The notes under the pieces are model-generated. The model was not told where the DNA came from. It saw nothing but the letters and a program-made list of their open reading frames with translations, and searched no databases. A program made the translations under genes and the position numbers. Shown in pieces: positions 1 through 13,700 of a stretch of DNA of 64,000 nt. This DNA comes from Stenopsyche tienmushanensis. Lineage: Eukaryota; Arthropoda; Insecta; Trichoptera; Stenopsychidae. Position 1 is the first letter of the stretch. The number at the start of each line of letters is the position of its first letter. Where the stretch lies: contig WACJ01000126.1 of NCBI GenBank assembly GCA_008973525.1, positions 248,001 through 312,000 of the forward strand. The letters are read 5' to 3'.

Positions 1-237
1 ATAGCTATAATATGTTATGAATGTATATACAAAGTAAGTGCGCCAGTCAATAGCATTCCCAAAATGTTACTAGTCTGACCGCTTAATCACAGGACTACCT
101 ATAAGTCTTTGCCCATTGCTTCTTTTGTCCACGTTGATGAACAATCGTTTCAGAATTTACCATTTTAAAATAAAGTTCTGATTTAAAAATGTATCTCAAC
201 ACGTAACACATTTTAATTAAGAATCCAATATACTTAC

Positions 238-3200
238 CATAGAAGTCTTTCCTTTTTCAGCGGCCATATGCATCGCGGTAGAACCATTTTTATCACTTAT
301 CGTCATGTCAGCTTCATTGTTCAATAGAATTTCTATTATTTCAGTATTATTAGATAGGAATGCTTGATGCAACGCAGTAAATTCTTCGTTACAGTTTTTA
401 GCATTTACATCACATCCTTTAAAATCAAATATTGCATTACATTATAAGATGTTTTTACAGCAAATCAGGCAAACATAAGAATCCTATTGTTAGGAAGTTA
501 ATCCAATATAATATTAAATCGCACATAGTTCAAAAGGTTTATTGATAAATAAATAATATAAAACCGTTAGCATGCGTGTTTTTAAGCCACTTGCATTCAC
601 AAAACAATATATTTCCTTAATCTCTAAATGTAAATCTTAACCGTTTCATGAGTAATCACGGAAATATCCGTTTTGACCTTCACTATTCAGAAAGGGCACT
701 CTTGTGCATTGAAGCTCCGAGGCGGACAGAGACAGAGAGAACTTAGCGCAGTTCGGGAGACTGAGACGGATAATTCCTCGCATGATTGTATAGATCGTTA
801 AGCCCAAATTTATCGACTTATAATGATTTCGATTTCAAGTGTGTTATTTGTTTACGCAAAGAATTAACTGCTTGCCGTTCTTCGCTGCGTGTTGATTGAG
901 TCTTTGTTCAATTATCATTTCCTTCTAAAGGAGGAGCAAATGAATCGATTTTTTGTGCATTGTTTATGTAAAGAAATGACGTGGTCTTGTATTCACTATC
1001 AAGTGTTCATTTAAAATTGACTCTGCCTTGAATTGAAGATTGTCTTACGTTGATTAGGAGCTGACAGAAAGTAATCGGCGTAAAGCGATTATGACATCAA
1101 CGACTTCATCGATTTTAAATTTGCTCACTAACGAAAAGGTTAAGGGCATAAAAAGGTTGTTGATTGTTGAGAAACACAAAATGAATCTATATGTATTTAT
1201 ATGTGATTTTACATAAGGAAACAGTGTTAGATACATTCTACTAGTGCTATGGCATGAATATAATAAATATAAATAACAAACCTAATTTGATCAATTCAAA
1301 AACAACATTTTGGAAATCCTTTTGTACTGCCAAATATAATGGGGTTATTTTGGCAGCATTTTTGACATTCAAATTGCTATTTTTAAACGCTTTGATCTAA
1401 AAATAAAAACTTTTTTATTAAGTAATTTTTTAAATATGTTTAATTTAAACATAAATACAATCTTACTATATTCGGTTTATTTGCGATTACAGCCAAATGA
1501 AGGGCAGTTAGATCATTTTTGTCTATCAAAGTATCGTCCGCTTTATGCTCCAACAACATTTTAACAAGAATTTCATCTTCAATAGCCACTGCCCTATGCA
1601 ATGCTGTTGACTCCAGATCTCCGTTTCTTGCATTTTTATCACAACCTTTTTTAAATACAACTCATTTGAAACGTAATATTTGAGTTTGAATACACAATAT
1701 TATCATACAGTTAAAATGTTATGTCTGTATAAAAAAGTTGCAACATAAATACCATTTTTTAGTAATTCTTCAACTGTTTGGTAATGTTTTCCATTGACTG
1801 CCAAATAAAGGGGTGTTTCTTTATCGCTCGATTTAAGATCCAACGATTTAAAAGCTTTTATCTAAAAGTAGTGCACACGTTTCCTTAATTATTATTTATT
1901 GTTTGAGTGATTTAAATGTACAACAAACAAAAAAATATACTCACGATATTGGTTTTCCCATGATATGCAGCAAGATGTATCGGACAGTCTCCGTTATTGT
2001 CCCGTATTAATTCTTTACAACTTTTCTTCAGTAGTTCTGAAACAATTTCTTCATTTCCATTATATACTGCAAAATGCAAGGCGCTCCAATGGTTTTCATC
2101 ATTAGCTGCATTCATATCACTGCCTTGAAACAAGAGCAAAAAATGATTGTTTGTATCAATGGTTGAATAACATTTATTATATATCATCAGCAAGATGATG
2201 ACCTTCCCAACTAGCTTTCGTTCATCTCTTTATCTAGCGACCCATCAGTCTTTCACTCAATCCACATCTTTCTCAATCAAAATGCCACTAGGGGGCTCAA
2301 AAATGTAGGCCATTTTGCAACAAGTATACATCACATTATGAAAAGGTTAAATTTAAAAAAAAAATTAGAAGAAAATTTTATGTGCAACAAAAAAATGTTG
2401 AACTATTTGGTGTATGTTCGACTTTGAGCAATGCATTTAACAATTCATACATACCAACATTCAACAATGCAATTACGACATCCAGATGATTATTAATTGT
2501 CGCCAAGATTAACGGAGTCTCTCCTCTGGAATTTTTAACATTCACATCAGCTCCAGCTTGCAACAATATGTTAATCTGCCAAAAAGAAAATTAAATTTAT
2601 TTTTTATCACAGATTGAACAAAATATATCTTTTTTCAGAATCACTTAATCAGTTATTTTGTCTAAACCGAACAATTGCTTATGAGAATGATTGTTTAAAC
2701 ATTGAACACTGTCTTGTAATAATCACAACATTTCTCAATGGAAGTCTAATATATCTAACCACAGTCAATATTTAAATAGAAATCATGGACATGGAAAAAT
2801 ATTTTTTTAAATTCACTCAGATAAAAAATGAAATATTTGAATATTGGAACACTGAGCAAAAGCGGATTGATAAATATTTGAGTTGTTAGTTTTTGAAGTT
2901 CAACTTGACTAAAGGTTTGATTGTCACAAAAAGTGAAACTCCAACTAGTAGTAATTGGTCAGAAAGTGAGGGAGAATCGTTTAATTTTTAACCTCTCCAT
3001 CGCATACACCAGTAAATAGACTCGCTTCTGTGTGTGTGTCAATACATCGCATTAAGCAACCACTAGACTGGTGGCAAGCCTATTTTATTGTATATTCCAC
3101 AACACACAGTCACATTATTTAACTAATAATTTCTATTTATGATCAACTTTTTTTAGGTGACAAGAAGTTTCAGTTTTACCACTCGAGACCTTTAAATTTA

Positions 3201-3930
3201 CAATAATCTTAATCTTGTGCACACATATGGATCATATGCGTGGAGATTTTACTGCTCTTCTACTATCGGATCAGAGAACGGCCTGAAAGATGGTTGGATA
3301 AGGGATAAAAGATTCCGTTTGTGAAGCAATATTTCCGCAAATTGAAAATTTTTCAATTGTTGAACAACAGTATTCAACACATTTTGAAATGCTTTTCCCT
3401 GGGAGGTTTATATTATTTGCTTCAATACGTGGATTTCACATAAAATTTAAATACAACACACCTTTTAACGAATTTTACGTCAAGAATAATGCCGAGATTT
3501 TCAGCTACATTTCTATTAAAAATTTACAAATTTTAATTACCAGACAGATAATTCTTTTACAATTACTGATTTAATTTTATGCCTCATTCGTTAGTCTTAA
3601 AAAGTCCTTTTTTTGCTTTCCAGTCGACTCATCTATCCTATTCCTGACAATAGTTCAAAATCATGCAAAATTAAAATGAGCACTGTCTTTATAACTTTTA
3701 GATATATCCACAGATTTAATTACAATTGAATTTCTTTTAAAAACCATTGCTCTAATATCTATATTTAAAAAAACGTACCATATTCAAATTGCCTATTTGT
3801 GCAGCATGATGAATTGGATAACAATTGTCCTGTCCTTTTGTCGAAAGACTTGCACCAACTTTCAGTAACTTTGTGACGGAATCTACATTTCCAGCTTTAA
3901 TGTCATCGACGAGTCCATCCAAACTGGTCA
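238..3930 (-). CDS. Ankyrin-repeat exons, continuation of the same gene or a second gene; runs off the left edge
   Basis: Seven further ankyrin exons with consensus splice sites: 3779-3930, 2455-2575, 1945-2123, 1753-1861, 1467-1645, 1282-1396 and 238-416. They keep the alternation of long exons (152-179 nt, phase 1 to 0) and short exons (109-121 nt, phase 0 to 1). Signatures include RGETPLILA, HWSALHFAV, KETPLYLAV, LTALHLAV and EFTALHQAF. The 3779-3930 exon needs one preceding base, which the donor at 4802 supplies in frame (INEA then VTSLDG), so I favour one long gene of at least 907 codons. The donor at 237 (GTAAGT) shows that the coding sequence continues beyond the window. A separate gene whose first exon lies between 3931 and 4743 cannot be excluded, though I saw no convincing start there. 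Confidence 0.75.
685..1142. repeat. Dispersed repeat, copy A (about 460 bp)
   Basis: This stretch in an ankyrin intron matches 13282-13755 in the same orientation over its whole length, including TTCAGAAAG-GCAC at the start, CGCATGATTGTATAGATCGT in the middle and CATCGATTTTAAATTTGCT near the end. It has no long ORF or clear terminal repeats, so the element class is unknown. Confidence 0.75.
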
Positions 3931-4144
3931 CTTTAAAAAATACAATTATAATGAAATATTTGCACTATGAACAGCCGGTTGAAATTTTCTCGACACTATC
4001 AAGCATATTTTTCGTTTCAAAAATTTTCAATGATAGTTTATGCATTTATAATATCAATTTAGCATAGATTATAATTTTTTCCTTATTTCCAATAGATGTA
4101 AGTCATATTAGAAAATCAGAATATTTACATGCAATAAGTATATA

Positions 4145-4675
4145 CACTCAAACCTCTTTTTGTGCGATTCCGAAGTTATGCAGTTTTTTTTTAAATATAA
4201 CTTTATAGAGTTTAGATAAAATAGAAAATAAATCATCAACATTAACCGAAAATTGGAAAAAAATACAATTTTGGACTGATTAAATCATGTTGTGCCTGCT
4301 ATCGCTGAATTACGACCAGACCCTTTATTCTAGTCCAGAATTTTGAGAAAATCGATTTGGTTTTTTTTTTGCATTTCTTCAATGTTTTAACTTTTAAAAT
4401 TACTTCCAAAGAAATTTCCAAAATTCCAATTACTTACGGAGTTATAACTATTTTAGTGAAGCGGGACTATAGTGACGTCTTCAATAATTGAGAATTATAT
4501 TATTAGAAAGAGAAAATCTACACAGAACAATGATGGTATTGACATGCATACTATGATACATAATATGATGGAACCTATCTTATATTTTTGTTGAATTCCT
4601 TGCGCTTTTTTATGCGGTTTCTATTTACGTGGGCTTCTGAAGAACGTATATACTGCATAAATCGGGGAATGAGTG
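4145..4675. mobile_element. Non-autonomous TA-flanked DNA transposon, 531 bp
   Basis: The ends are imperfect inverted repeats (CACTCAAACC at the left, GGGGAATGAGTG at the right), each flanked by TA, as expected for the Tc1/mariner/pogo superfamily. No transposase ORF is present. It lies between ankyrin exons 4744-4901 and 3779-3930. Confidence 0.5.
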
Positions 4676-4743
4676 TATTCCTAAAGAGTAATAGAGTCCA
4701 TAAGAAAGGGATAAGAAAATTGATGAATAGATAAATGATGTAT

Positions 4744-7700
4744 TTACATTGAAAGTGTTTGAAGCGCTAAACTCAAAAGTTCTGAACGTTCCCAACTATT
4801 ACCTGCTTCATTGATTATGTCAATGATATCATAATTGCAGGTAGTCATAGCTAAATCAAATGCTGTTTTTCCAGCATATGTCTTGAGAGAGATATCGACT
4901 TCTGTAAAGAAATTGAAATAATATTTTAGTAATGATTTAATTGCATATTTATAAGGTACATATCAATCAAATAGCAAATAAATATAAAATTTTAACTATG
5001 AAAAATAGATAGTAATATTATACAACAAAGTAGAACTGAATATTTAAAGTAATAAGTACACTATGGCAAATAATGAATCATATAAAAACAGTTTATTCAC
5101 AATATGTTAGTATAAAACAGTTGTTCGAAATAATTATATCCAAAACATTAATGTGATAGCAAACCTATTTTCATAACCCGATAGTAAATGTAGCATTAAC
5201 GTTAGCCACTTGCACTAGGATAGTGATCAATTTGTGTTCAACAGAATAATTTATTAAATAACGTACTATGCAATCTATATTAAATGACATTTATAATAAA
5301 AATAACTAATTAATTAGAATTGCAGGCCAATCAAAAAAAGAAAAAACATCATATCAGATAGAACAAAACTATTATAATCAAACCTGCTTTTAAGAGTTTT
5401 TCTATAATTTGAAAGTGTTGTTTCTCCACAGCTACGTGTAACGGTGACCTACTGTATTTATCCAATACATTCAAGTTACCTCTTGCAAAGATGAACTTAT
5501 CTACCTGAAAGTATATGATTGGCATGTTTACACTGTACAGATTGAGAACGAGATGAATGAATTAACTGCATACAAAACCTGTATTCGTTAAACAACTTAC
5601 GACATCAGCGAATCCTTTCAAAACAGCATAGTGTAATGCTGAAGCTCCAACATTATCTAATAGAGTTATATCCGCATTACGTTCCAGAAGGGCACCAACT
5701 ATTTCCGTATTACGTTCTTGCACTGCAATATGAAGCGCAGTCCTTTTATCTTTGCCATTAGTTGCATTGACATCGCTACCTGAAAAATAGAAGCGATCGC
5801 TAAATAAGTCTTTCAATCAATTTATTTCTATTTTACACATATCCGATTATAAGAACTATCGCAGATTGTTTTTAATAATAAAAGCACATTTTACCCGCTT
5901 TTATGAGCTTGGTGGTGATCCAAAGCTTATCTTCTAAAGCAGCAAAATAGAGTGGTGTACATCCATTGTTTGTTTTGATGTTAAAATCGATTGTCTTATG
6001 TTCATTACAAAGCATAAACTGATCGATCTAAAATAATTTAATTCAAATATTAGCAATGCAAGACCTCATTTTCATAATAAAACAAATTCAATATCCAAAT
6101 AATCGTCAATTATTATTTTATTTGAGAGCTTGCAAGTGGACTATTTCTAGAAGGTAGACTTAATTTAAATAAATAAGAACACTTTAAGGTTGCCATGAAT
6201 TTATATGCAATTGGACTTCTTTGATTTGTTCTTTGAGTTAGAATGGAGTCGTGGTCTCATAAGTTTTCTTCTTTATTATTAAACAAGCAGGATGACATGA
6301 TTTAGTTAGATCGAAAGTCTTACTGAAATCTATAAACACTACGTCAACAACAGCTCCATCATCCAAGGTCTCGGTGATAAGTTCATTAGAGTCAGGTTGG
6401 CGACTGTCGGCTTACACTTGAGAAAACCATGTTGAAATGGATTAAAATAATGTTTGTAAGCAGCATATAATTGTTCATAAATGATACTGTAACGGGCGCT
6501 CTCAGGGGCAGAGTCCCTGCGCGGTTCCCCACCCCTACATTCTCGTCGGGATGGCTGTGCTAATGCACGGGTCCATTCTACTATCGGGCTGTGATGTTGC
6601 TGGACGAATGGATGGGAATAGACGGGCGTTGAATAAAAAGTTTTTCTTCTCTAAATAACTATTTATTCCACACGAGAGAGAGAGAGAGATCTGGCTGCAG
6701 GAAGGACGACCTCCCGCAGCCAAGGCTAACCGACGACTCTCTCGAGATGGAAGATGTCGCTGTTAACAGCGATACTTCGTGGGGATGGTAAATCAACAAC
6801 TTTGTTTAATAGATTTTTTAAAATATCATAAAATTGCGATACAGCCTCATCTAGAGTGCCTCACCTGTGTGGGTTAATGCAGGGTCGAGACAGCCAAACT
6901 TGCATACAGAGTGTCATTTTTTTTTATTTATCTACTTTACCAATTGATTGGTATGATTCTCTTAACACACATTTGGTTTCTAAACTTGTGGTTTAAATCC
7001 ACTATTTTTGACCAGCAAATCTATCTGATAAATCGGAAGCTGGCTCAATTTTTTTAGATATCAACCCATGAGCCAGATTAAAAACAGGCTTTGGGTCGAA
7101 TTTCTCTTAAATCACAGAACTAATTACAGGTAAAAAGCTTACAATTTGAGGGTTTCCAATTTTTACTGCCACATGTAGTGCAGCTTCGCCTTCACTGTTT
7201 AAAACATCGGTTTGAACTCCGCACTCTAAGAGCTTCTTTGTCATTTCCATGTTACCAGACACAATTGCTTGATGTAATGCAGTGTTGCCTTTCACGCCGT
7301 TCTTTGCATTCATATCACAAGCTTTAAAAAAATAACAACCACTTTATATTATTAAAGATTTAAATTTGAGTAGAGAAAAATAAATGATATTGCATGTTTT
7401 AGAAGCGCCAATGGATACAAGGTTAAAGGAGCATATACACAATATTAAAACCTAAGAATAGATTAAATAATTATGGAAAGTGGAGAAAAAAACGTAAAAT
7501 AACAACATAAATACATGAAATCTAACAAAATCTAAAGACAGCCTCGAAAGCAGATGTTTTATAAGAAATAGGTCTACTTAAATTTAGCATGAGTCTTCTC
7601 CCGATAGTCGAAGGTAAAACGACTCGGCGCTCGATACGCTTTGCGAAAATAATTCGTTTCTGTGATACGTTGAGTTCTTTCTGTGACTTGTCGGCACCTC

Positions 7701-10700
7701 ACCGCCGGGGCTGCGCCCTCCGACAGGGCCCCCTTCATCAGTAAGACCGTTTCATCTTGTCCTAACGAAAATTACACGCGAAACATTATAATATAATGCT
7801 AAATTTTATTACATCTCATCCTTCGTTATCGCCTAAACATGCGGCTTATGGCAAACATCGAAATTCAAAGAAATGCATTTTTTGTGCCTTTCTTTTCTCT
7901 ACCTCCAGTGGGCCGTTCCCAATCGACGCTTAACTGTAATAAAATTAAGGACTTAAAAACCTTTCAATAATTGTCAAAGTTTAACATTCAGTCTTCTCCC
8001 GATAGTCGGAGGTAAAACGACCCGGCGCTCGATACGCTTTGCGAAAATAATTCGTTTCTGTGATACGTTGAGTTCTTTCTGTGACTTGTCGGCACCTCAC
8101 CGCCGGGGCTGCGCCCTCCGACAGGGCCCCCTTCATCAGTAAGACCGTTTCATCTTGTCCTAACGAAAATTACACGCGAAACATTATAATATAATGCTAA
8201 ATTTTATTACATCTCATCCTTCGTTATCGCCTAAACATGCGGCTTATGGCAAACATCGAAATTCAAAGAAATGCATTTTTTGTGCCTTTCTTTTCTCTAC
8301 CTCCAGTGGGCCGTTCCCAATCGACGCTTAACTGTAATAAAATTAAGGACTTAAAAACCTTTCAATAATTGTCAAAGTTTAACATTCAGTCTTCTCCCGA
8401 TAGTCGGAGGTAAAACGACTCGGCGCTCGATACGCTTTGCGAAAATAATTCGTTTCTGTGATACGTTGAGTTCTTTCTGTGACTTGTCGGCACCCTCAAC
8501 GCCGGGGCTGCGCCCTCCGACAGGGCCCCCTTCATCAGTAAGACCGTTTCATCTTGTCCTAACGAAAATTACACGCGAAACATTATAATATAATGCTAAA
8601 TTTTATTACATCTCATCCTTCGTTATCGCCTAAACATGCGGCTTATGGCAAACATCGAAATTCAAAGAAATGCATTTTTTGTGCCTTTCTTTTCTCTACC
8701 TCCAGTGGGCCGTTCCCAATCGACGCTTAACTGTAATAAAATTAAGGACTTAAAAACCTTTCAATAATTGTCAAAGTTTAACATTCAGTCTTCTCCCGAT
8801 AGTCGGAGGTAAAACGACTCGGCGCTCGATACGCTTTGCGAAAATAATTCGTTTCTGTGATACGTTGAGTTCTTTCTGTGACTTGTCGGCACCTTCAACG
8901 CCGGGGACCTCCCCCCCGCACTCTCCCCCGCGCAAGTTCATTCGTACGCTCTGACGAAACGCCGACTACACTTGTATATAAAATTCGCGAGTGACGCCGA
9001 AAAACATTGTTTTTACGACATCTGCAAAAAAAAAAAAATGGAACATCTTCACCGCGTCACTTGAGAGGAACTACAACAAGGATAATAACGCAAGTAAGAT
9101 CATAATAATCCAAGCTTCCAAGGTAAGTGAATTAACAAATACTCGCACACACCCGCCTCCTACTATCACATAAACGCGGGAACACTGGGAGCAAAATGCT
9201 TTTTCGACTGCTCCCATAATACAATCTTGACTATAAAACTATGTGATATGGACCTGACTATTTGATATTACTTGATACCTGACTTTAACCTATTCGTTTC
9301 AGCTATGTCTATATATTTTTTTCCAGTTCTTTCTTCTTGGTGTTCTTCCAGAACAATAGGAACACCAGGAGGACGGCCTCGAGGAGATGCATATGATGAT
9401 CTTTACTTTGCAACGAAAAACAACATTGTCTTCCGTTGACTTCTATATCGTTTTGTAATCGCCGAACTGAGAGGGGCAACCTGAAAAAATGGCGAAACCA
9501 CTCAGTTTCGAATTCGCTCGGGTAAGTTGTACGGTGACGGGGAGACACCCTCAGTTGGTGTAGGAGCGAATCCGAGATGCACTTAAGCGTCACGTATGTC
9601 TTCACCCTACCCCGGCAACGCCCTAGCGAGGAAAGGGGGGACTGGACTCCTTGTACTCCAGAAAGCCCTTTCCAGTAGAGTCAAAAAGGTCGTCTAGAGT
9701 AGTTTTCCACCACCTCCCTTTGAAAACTACTCAGTCTTTACAAACCCCCCAAACTCCTTATCGAGACGTTCGCGAAAGTGTTCGTCAATACGTTCACTCA
9801 GGATACCCGTTGGGTGAGCGTTCAAAATAAAACTCGGTGGTAATGCTACCTTCAATATCGAGCGAATGAGGAGGTGAATGTATGATACAGACGAAATGGA
9901 TGTAACCCCTTTCCTATGAATGGATATTGAAGAGGCCCATAGTTCTGTAGTGGACTGTTAGTGGCTGCACTATGATGATGATGAAATTTAGCATATTGAT
10001 AAAGAGGAATTATATATTCTTTTAAACTCTAATGTACATAAAATTATTTCTTCCATAATTTCTTCATAGCATTATTTTGAAATACAATACATGGCTATTT
10101 TACAAAAAAACCTGAGTAATTTAAGTAAATAAAATTTTAAATTAGATATCTTACCACTATTATACAAAACATCAACAGCATCCAATTGATTATTTACAAC
10201 TGCTAAATATAACGCACTTTGATTGCAACCATTTTTTAAATCAATACAAAATTTGCACAGAAGGTTTGTCTAAAAAATGAAAGGTTCAGTAAAATATCAC
10301 ATTTTAATAAAAATCATTTCCATATCTAGATTAATTCAATTTCATATTCTCTAAAACAAATGTAACGACTCGAATTTAGTCAATAAAATATATTGTCTTA
10401 CCACATCAATATGGCCATTATTTACTGCCCAATGTAGAGCGCTCCATCCATCTTCATCTATAAATGTAGGATCAGCACCCTGATTTAACCAATTTTGCAC
10501 TTCATGTGCGTCCCCATTCTTGGCAGCTTCCATTAATGGTGCATTTAATTCTTGTATAAAATATATATTCAATTAATCATTTTCAGATATTTTTAGCACG
10601 GTAAAGAAAAGGTTAAGAAAGAGAAACTAATACTAATTTTAGTGTTTAATATCAAAATTATCTCATTCTTTGAAATTATTCATCCATAAACTATTTTTAT

Positions 10701-13700
10701 ATAAAAAAAAATTACATGGTAATTTTAAAACGTAAATCCTCAGACATTCAGACATTAGCAATGCAAAAGCAGTATGTTTAATAACATAAGAAATATTTTA
10801 TACATTGGCAGCGTTCCTCTTTTTCAAAATTGACCAAAAGACTGTAGGAAGCTTAGACGCTTTTAAAAGTGTACTATTATACATACGTTTATTCCTTATC
10901 AACGCAATTATTCTCTCGTCAGATTTTTCTATAGCCAATTGCATCAAGTTGCTGTCTAATTTTATCCCGGACTGAAGTAATTGTTCTACCTAAAATATGT
11001 ATTTAAAAAAAAAATCATAAATGGGAAAGAAAATTGTAAATAGCATTTTTATCGAGTAGTAAATTGAAAGAAAAATCACAATAATTAATTAATTTATCTA
11101 GCAGACAAAAGACTAAAATCGTCACAGAATATTTTTAAAAGTATCTGTAAAAAAATCTCTACATGTTATGGACCTGCCGGTAAAAAAATGATGTCCAATA
11201 TGTGTGGACATTGGACAGCAAAGGGTTAAACACTACGTAAGGCCCGATCCACACTATGGTGCCCTTAATGGTTTGATCTCGCTCTCGGTCTCGATCTGGT
11301 CAAATATTCTCATTCAAGAAACGGAATTGGAACGATCCGATAGTGTGAATATTTTAATTGTTTCTTGTGTAAGAATATTTGGTCGGAGCGAGATCGAACC
11401 ATCAACGGTACCATAATGTGGATCGGGGCCTAAATCTTCATCTAAGACTGCTATTGTCCTTATAAAGAAGGATAATCAAAAACAATTTTCCACTTAGACT
11501 AGCATAGTCGTTTCAAGTAATCATTCAGTACTTTCCGAAGAAAGCTAATCAATATTTATAATCACTGCTATCAAAAAAGCTTCGGAGCCCTGAGTACCTT
11601 CAATATTAAGCGCATGATGAGGTGAACGTATGACAAATTCTGCGATTGGATTTTGAAACTCTAATCCTGCAGATGACTGCATTGTGTTGATATCTATTTA
11701 TTTCAATATTCAATTAAGAAAATATATTCTGGCTTACCATATCAATTAGGCCATTCTTTACTGCCCAATGTAGAGCGGTCCATCCATCTTCATCTCTAAA
11801 TGAAGGATCAGCTCCCCAATGCAAGCAATTTTGGACTTCATATACGTTTCCATTCTTAGCAGCGTTAATTAATAATTTACTTAATCCTTGTACTAAATCA
11901 TATATTCAATTAATCATTTTCATTGTCATTAAGAAAGAGAAACAGACAATAAGCTTAGTTATTATTGAAATTACCTCATTCCTTTAACATTATTCAACAC
12001 TAAATTATATGGTAATTTTTAAACACAAGACCTCAGATGTTGAGAATTAGCAATACAAAAGTAGTTTGTTCAAATAAAAATAGAGATATATTATACATTG
12101 GCAGCGTAATTGAAAGATTGCAATAACTCAAATGTTTCGCGTTTTTAAAATTAACCAAAAGACTGCGGGAAGCTTAAATGTTTCTTATAGTATACTATCA
12201 TACATACGTTTATCCCTTATCAATGAAATGATTCTCTCGTGAGATTTTTCAATAGCCATCTGCAATAATTTGCTATCCAATTTTACTCCGACCTGAAGTA
12301 GTCTTTCTACCTAAAATATGTATTTTTTTAAAAATCAGAAATTGGGAAGAAAATTGTAAATAGTATTTAGTAAATTGAAAGAAAAATCACAATAATTATT
12401 TTATTTAGCCGACTCAATTGACATGTCATTTTGTATCTACTATTTTATCCCCAAAACTGAAATATTCCAGGTGTATGAATTAGTAATTCCGTACAACAGG
12501 AAATAACACATAGTGTTTTATTTATTACAATCAGAGAACAGATAACTTGAGTAGTAAGTATTGTAATAAATGAATAGTATGCTTACAATGATTCGACTAT
12601 TTGAATGAACTGCAAGATGTATGGGTCGATATCCACCCTGACATGCTTCGTCGGGAAGAGCGCCACGCTCTAAAAACAAATCCATCAGGTGATTGGATCC
12701 AGATATCGCTGCATGATGTAAAGGCGTACTTCCATCACTTGCTCTGAGATTGATGTCGAAACCTTTTTAACAAAGATCATCAATACGCATGATATGTAAT
12801 TTTTTAGTAGTCGTAAATGGGTTACAAGAAAATCGCATAAATTGAGACATAAAACGCATACAAAATTGAAAGTTAGGTTCCAGAAAATTAAAATCCCGCA
12901 TTAATCAAGGCTTAAAGCTTATGTAAAATTGGGAGATAATTTGCAAAATATTGCATAAAACAAGTACATACTTTCTACATATATGTTTCAAGATAAATAA
13001 GCATAATTATAGATTGCGATAAAAATATATCTATATTTTGTATATAAAAGTAACTTTTACACCCAAATAAATAAAAAGAAAATAATTCTAATAGATTCAC
13101 TGTCAGATTTATATCCAGCACCGGCTTTTTCTCGATTTATCCTTACAGACAAGTCACTATTTTTTTCACTAATCAAATATTTTTTTTATCCTTCAATTTT
13201 GGGCCTGCAGCTCAAGCTCCATGCAAACAGAATTAACCCTAAAGGGATTACTATCGGAGACCCTGTGATCCCCCTCCACTTGTTCAGAAAGAGCACTGTA
13301 CATTGAGCTCGGAGACGGACAGAGACAGAGAGAGAACGTAGCGCAGTTAGGGAAACAGAGACGGAGAGCTACCTCGCATGATTGTATAGATCGTTAGCCC
13401 AAATTTATTGACTAATAATGATTTCGATTTCAAGTGTGTTATTTGTTTACGCAAAGAAATTATTTAATATTTTGTACTATCGATTTATTTGTTCGTCGCT
13501 GCTTGTTAGATGAGTCTTTGTCCAATTATCATTTCCTTCTAAAGCAGGAGCAAATGAATCGATTTTTTGTGTATTGTTTATGTAAAGAAATGATGCGGTC
13601 ATGTATGCTATGAACAGTGTTTATTTACAATTGACTCTGCCTCGAATTGAAGATTGTCTTACGCTAATAGGAGCTGACAGAAAGTAATCGGTGTAAAGCG

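Noticed and set aside
7592..8905. CRISPR or rDNA spacer interpretation of the tandem array
   Set aside because: The unit is 398 bp with no short repeat/spacer pattern, and no rRNA sequence adjoins it; the window is a eukaryotic gene region.
9309..9605. 98-aa minus-strand frame downstream of the 398-bp array
   Set aside because: No recognised domain or homology signal; kept only as part of the putative element region.
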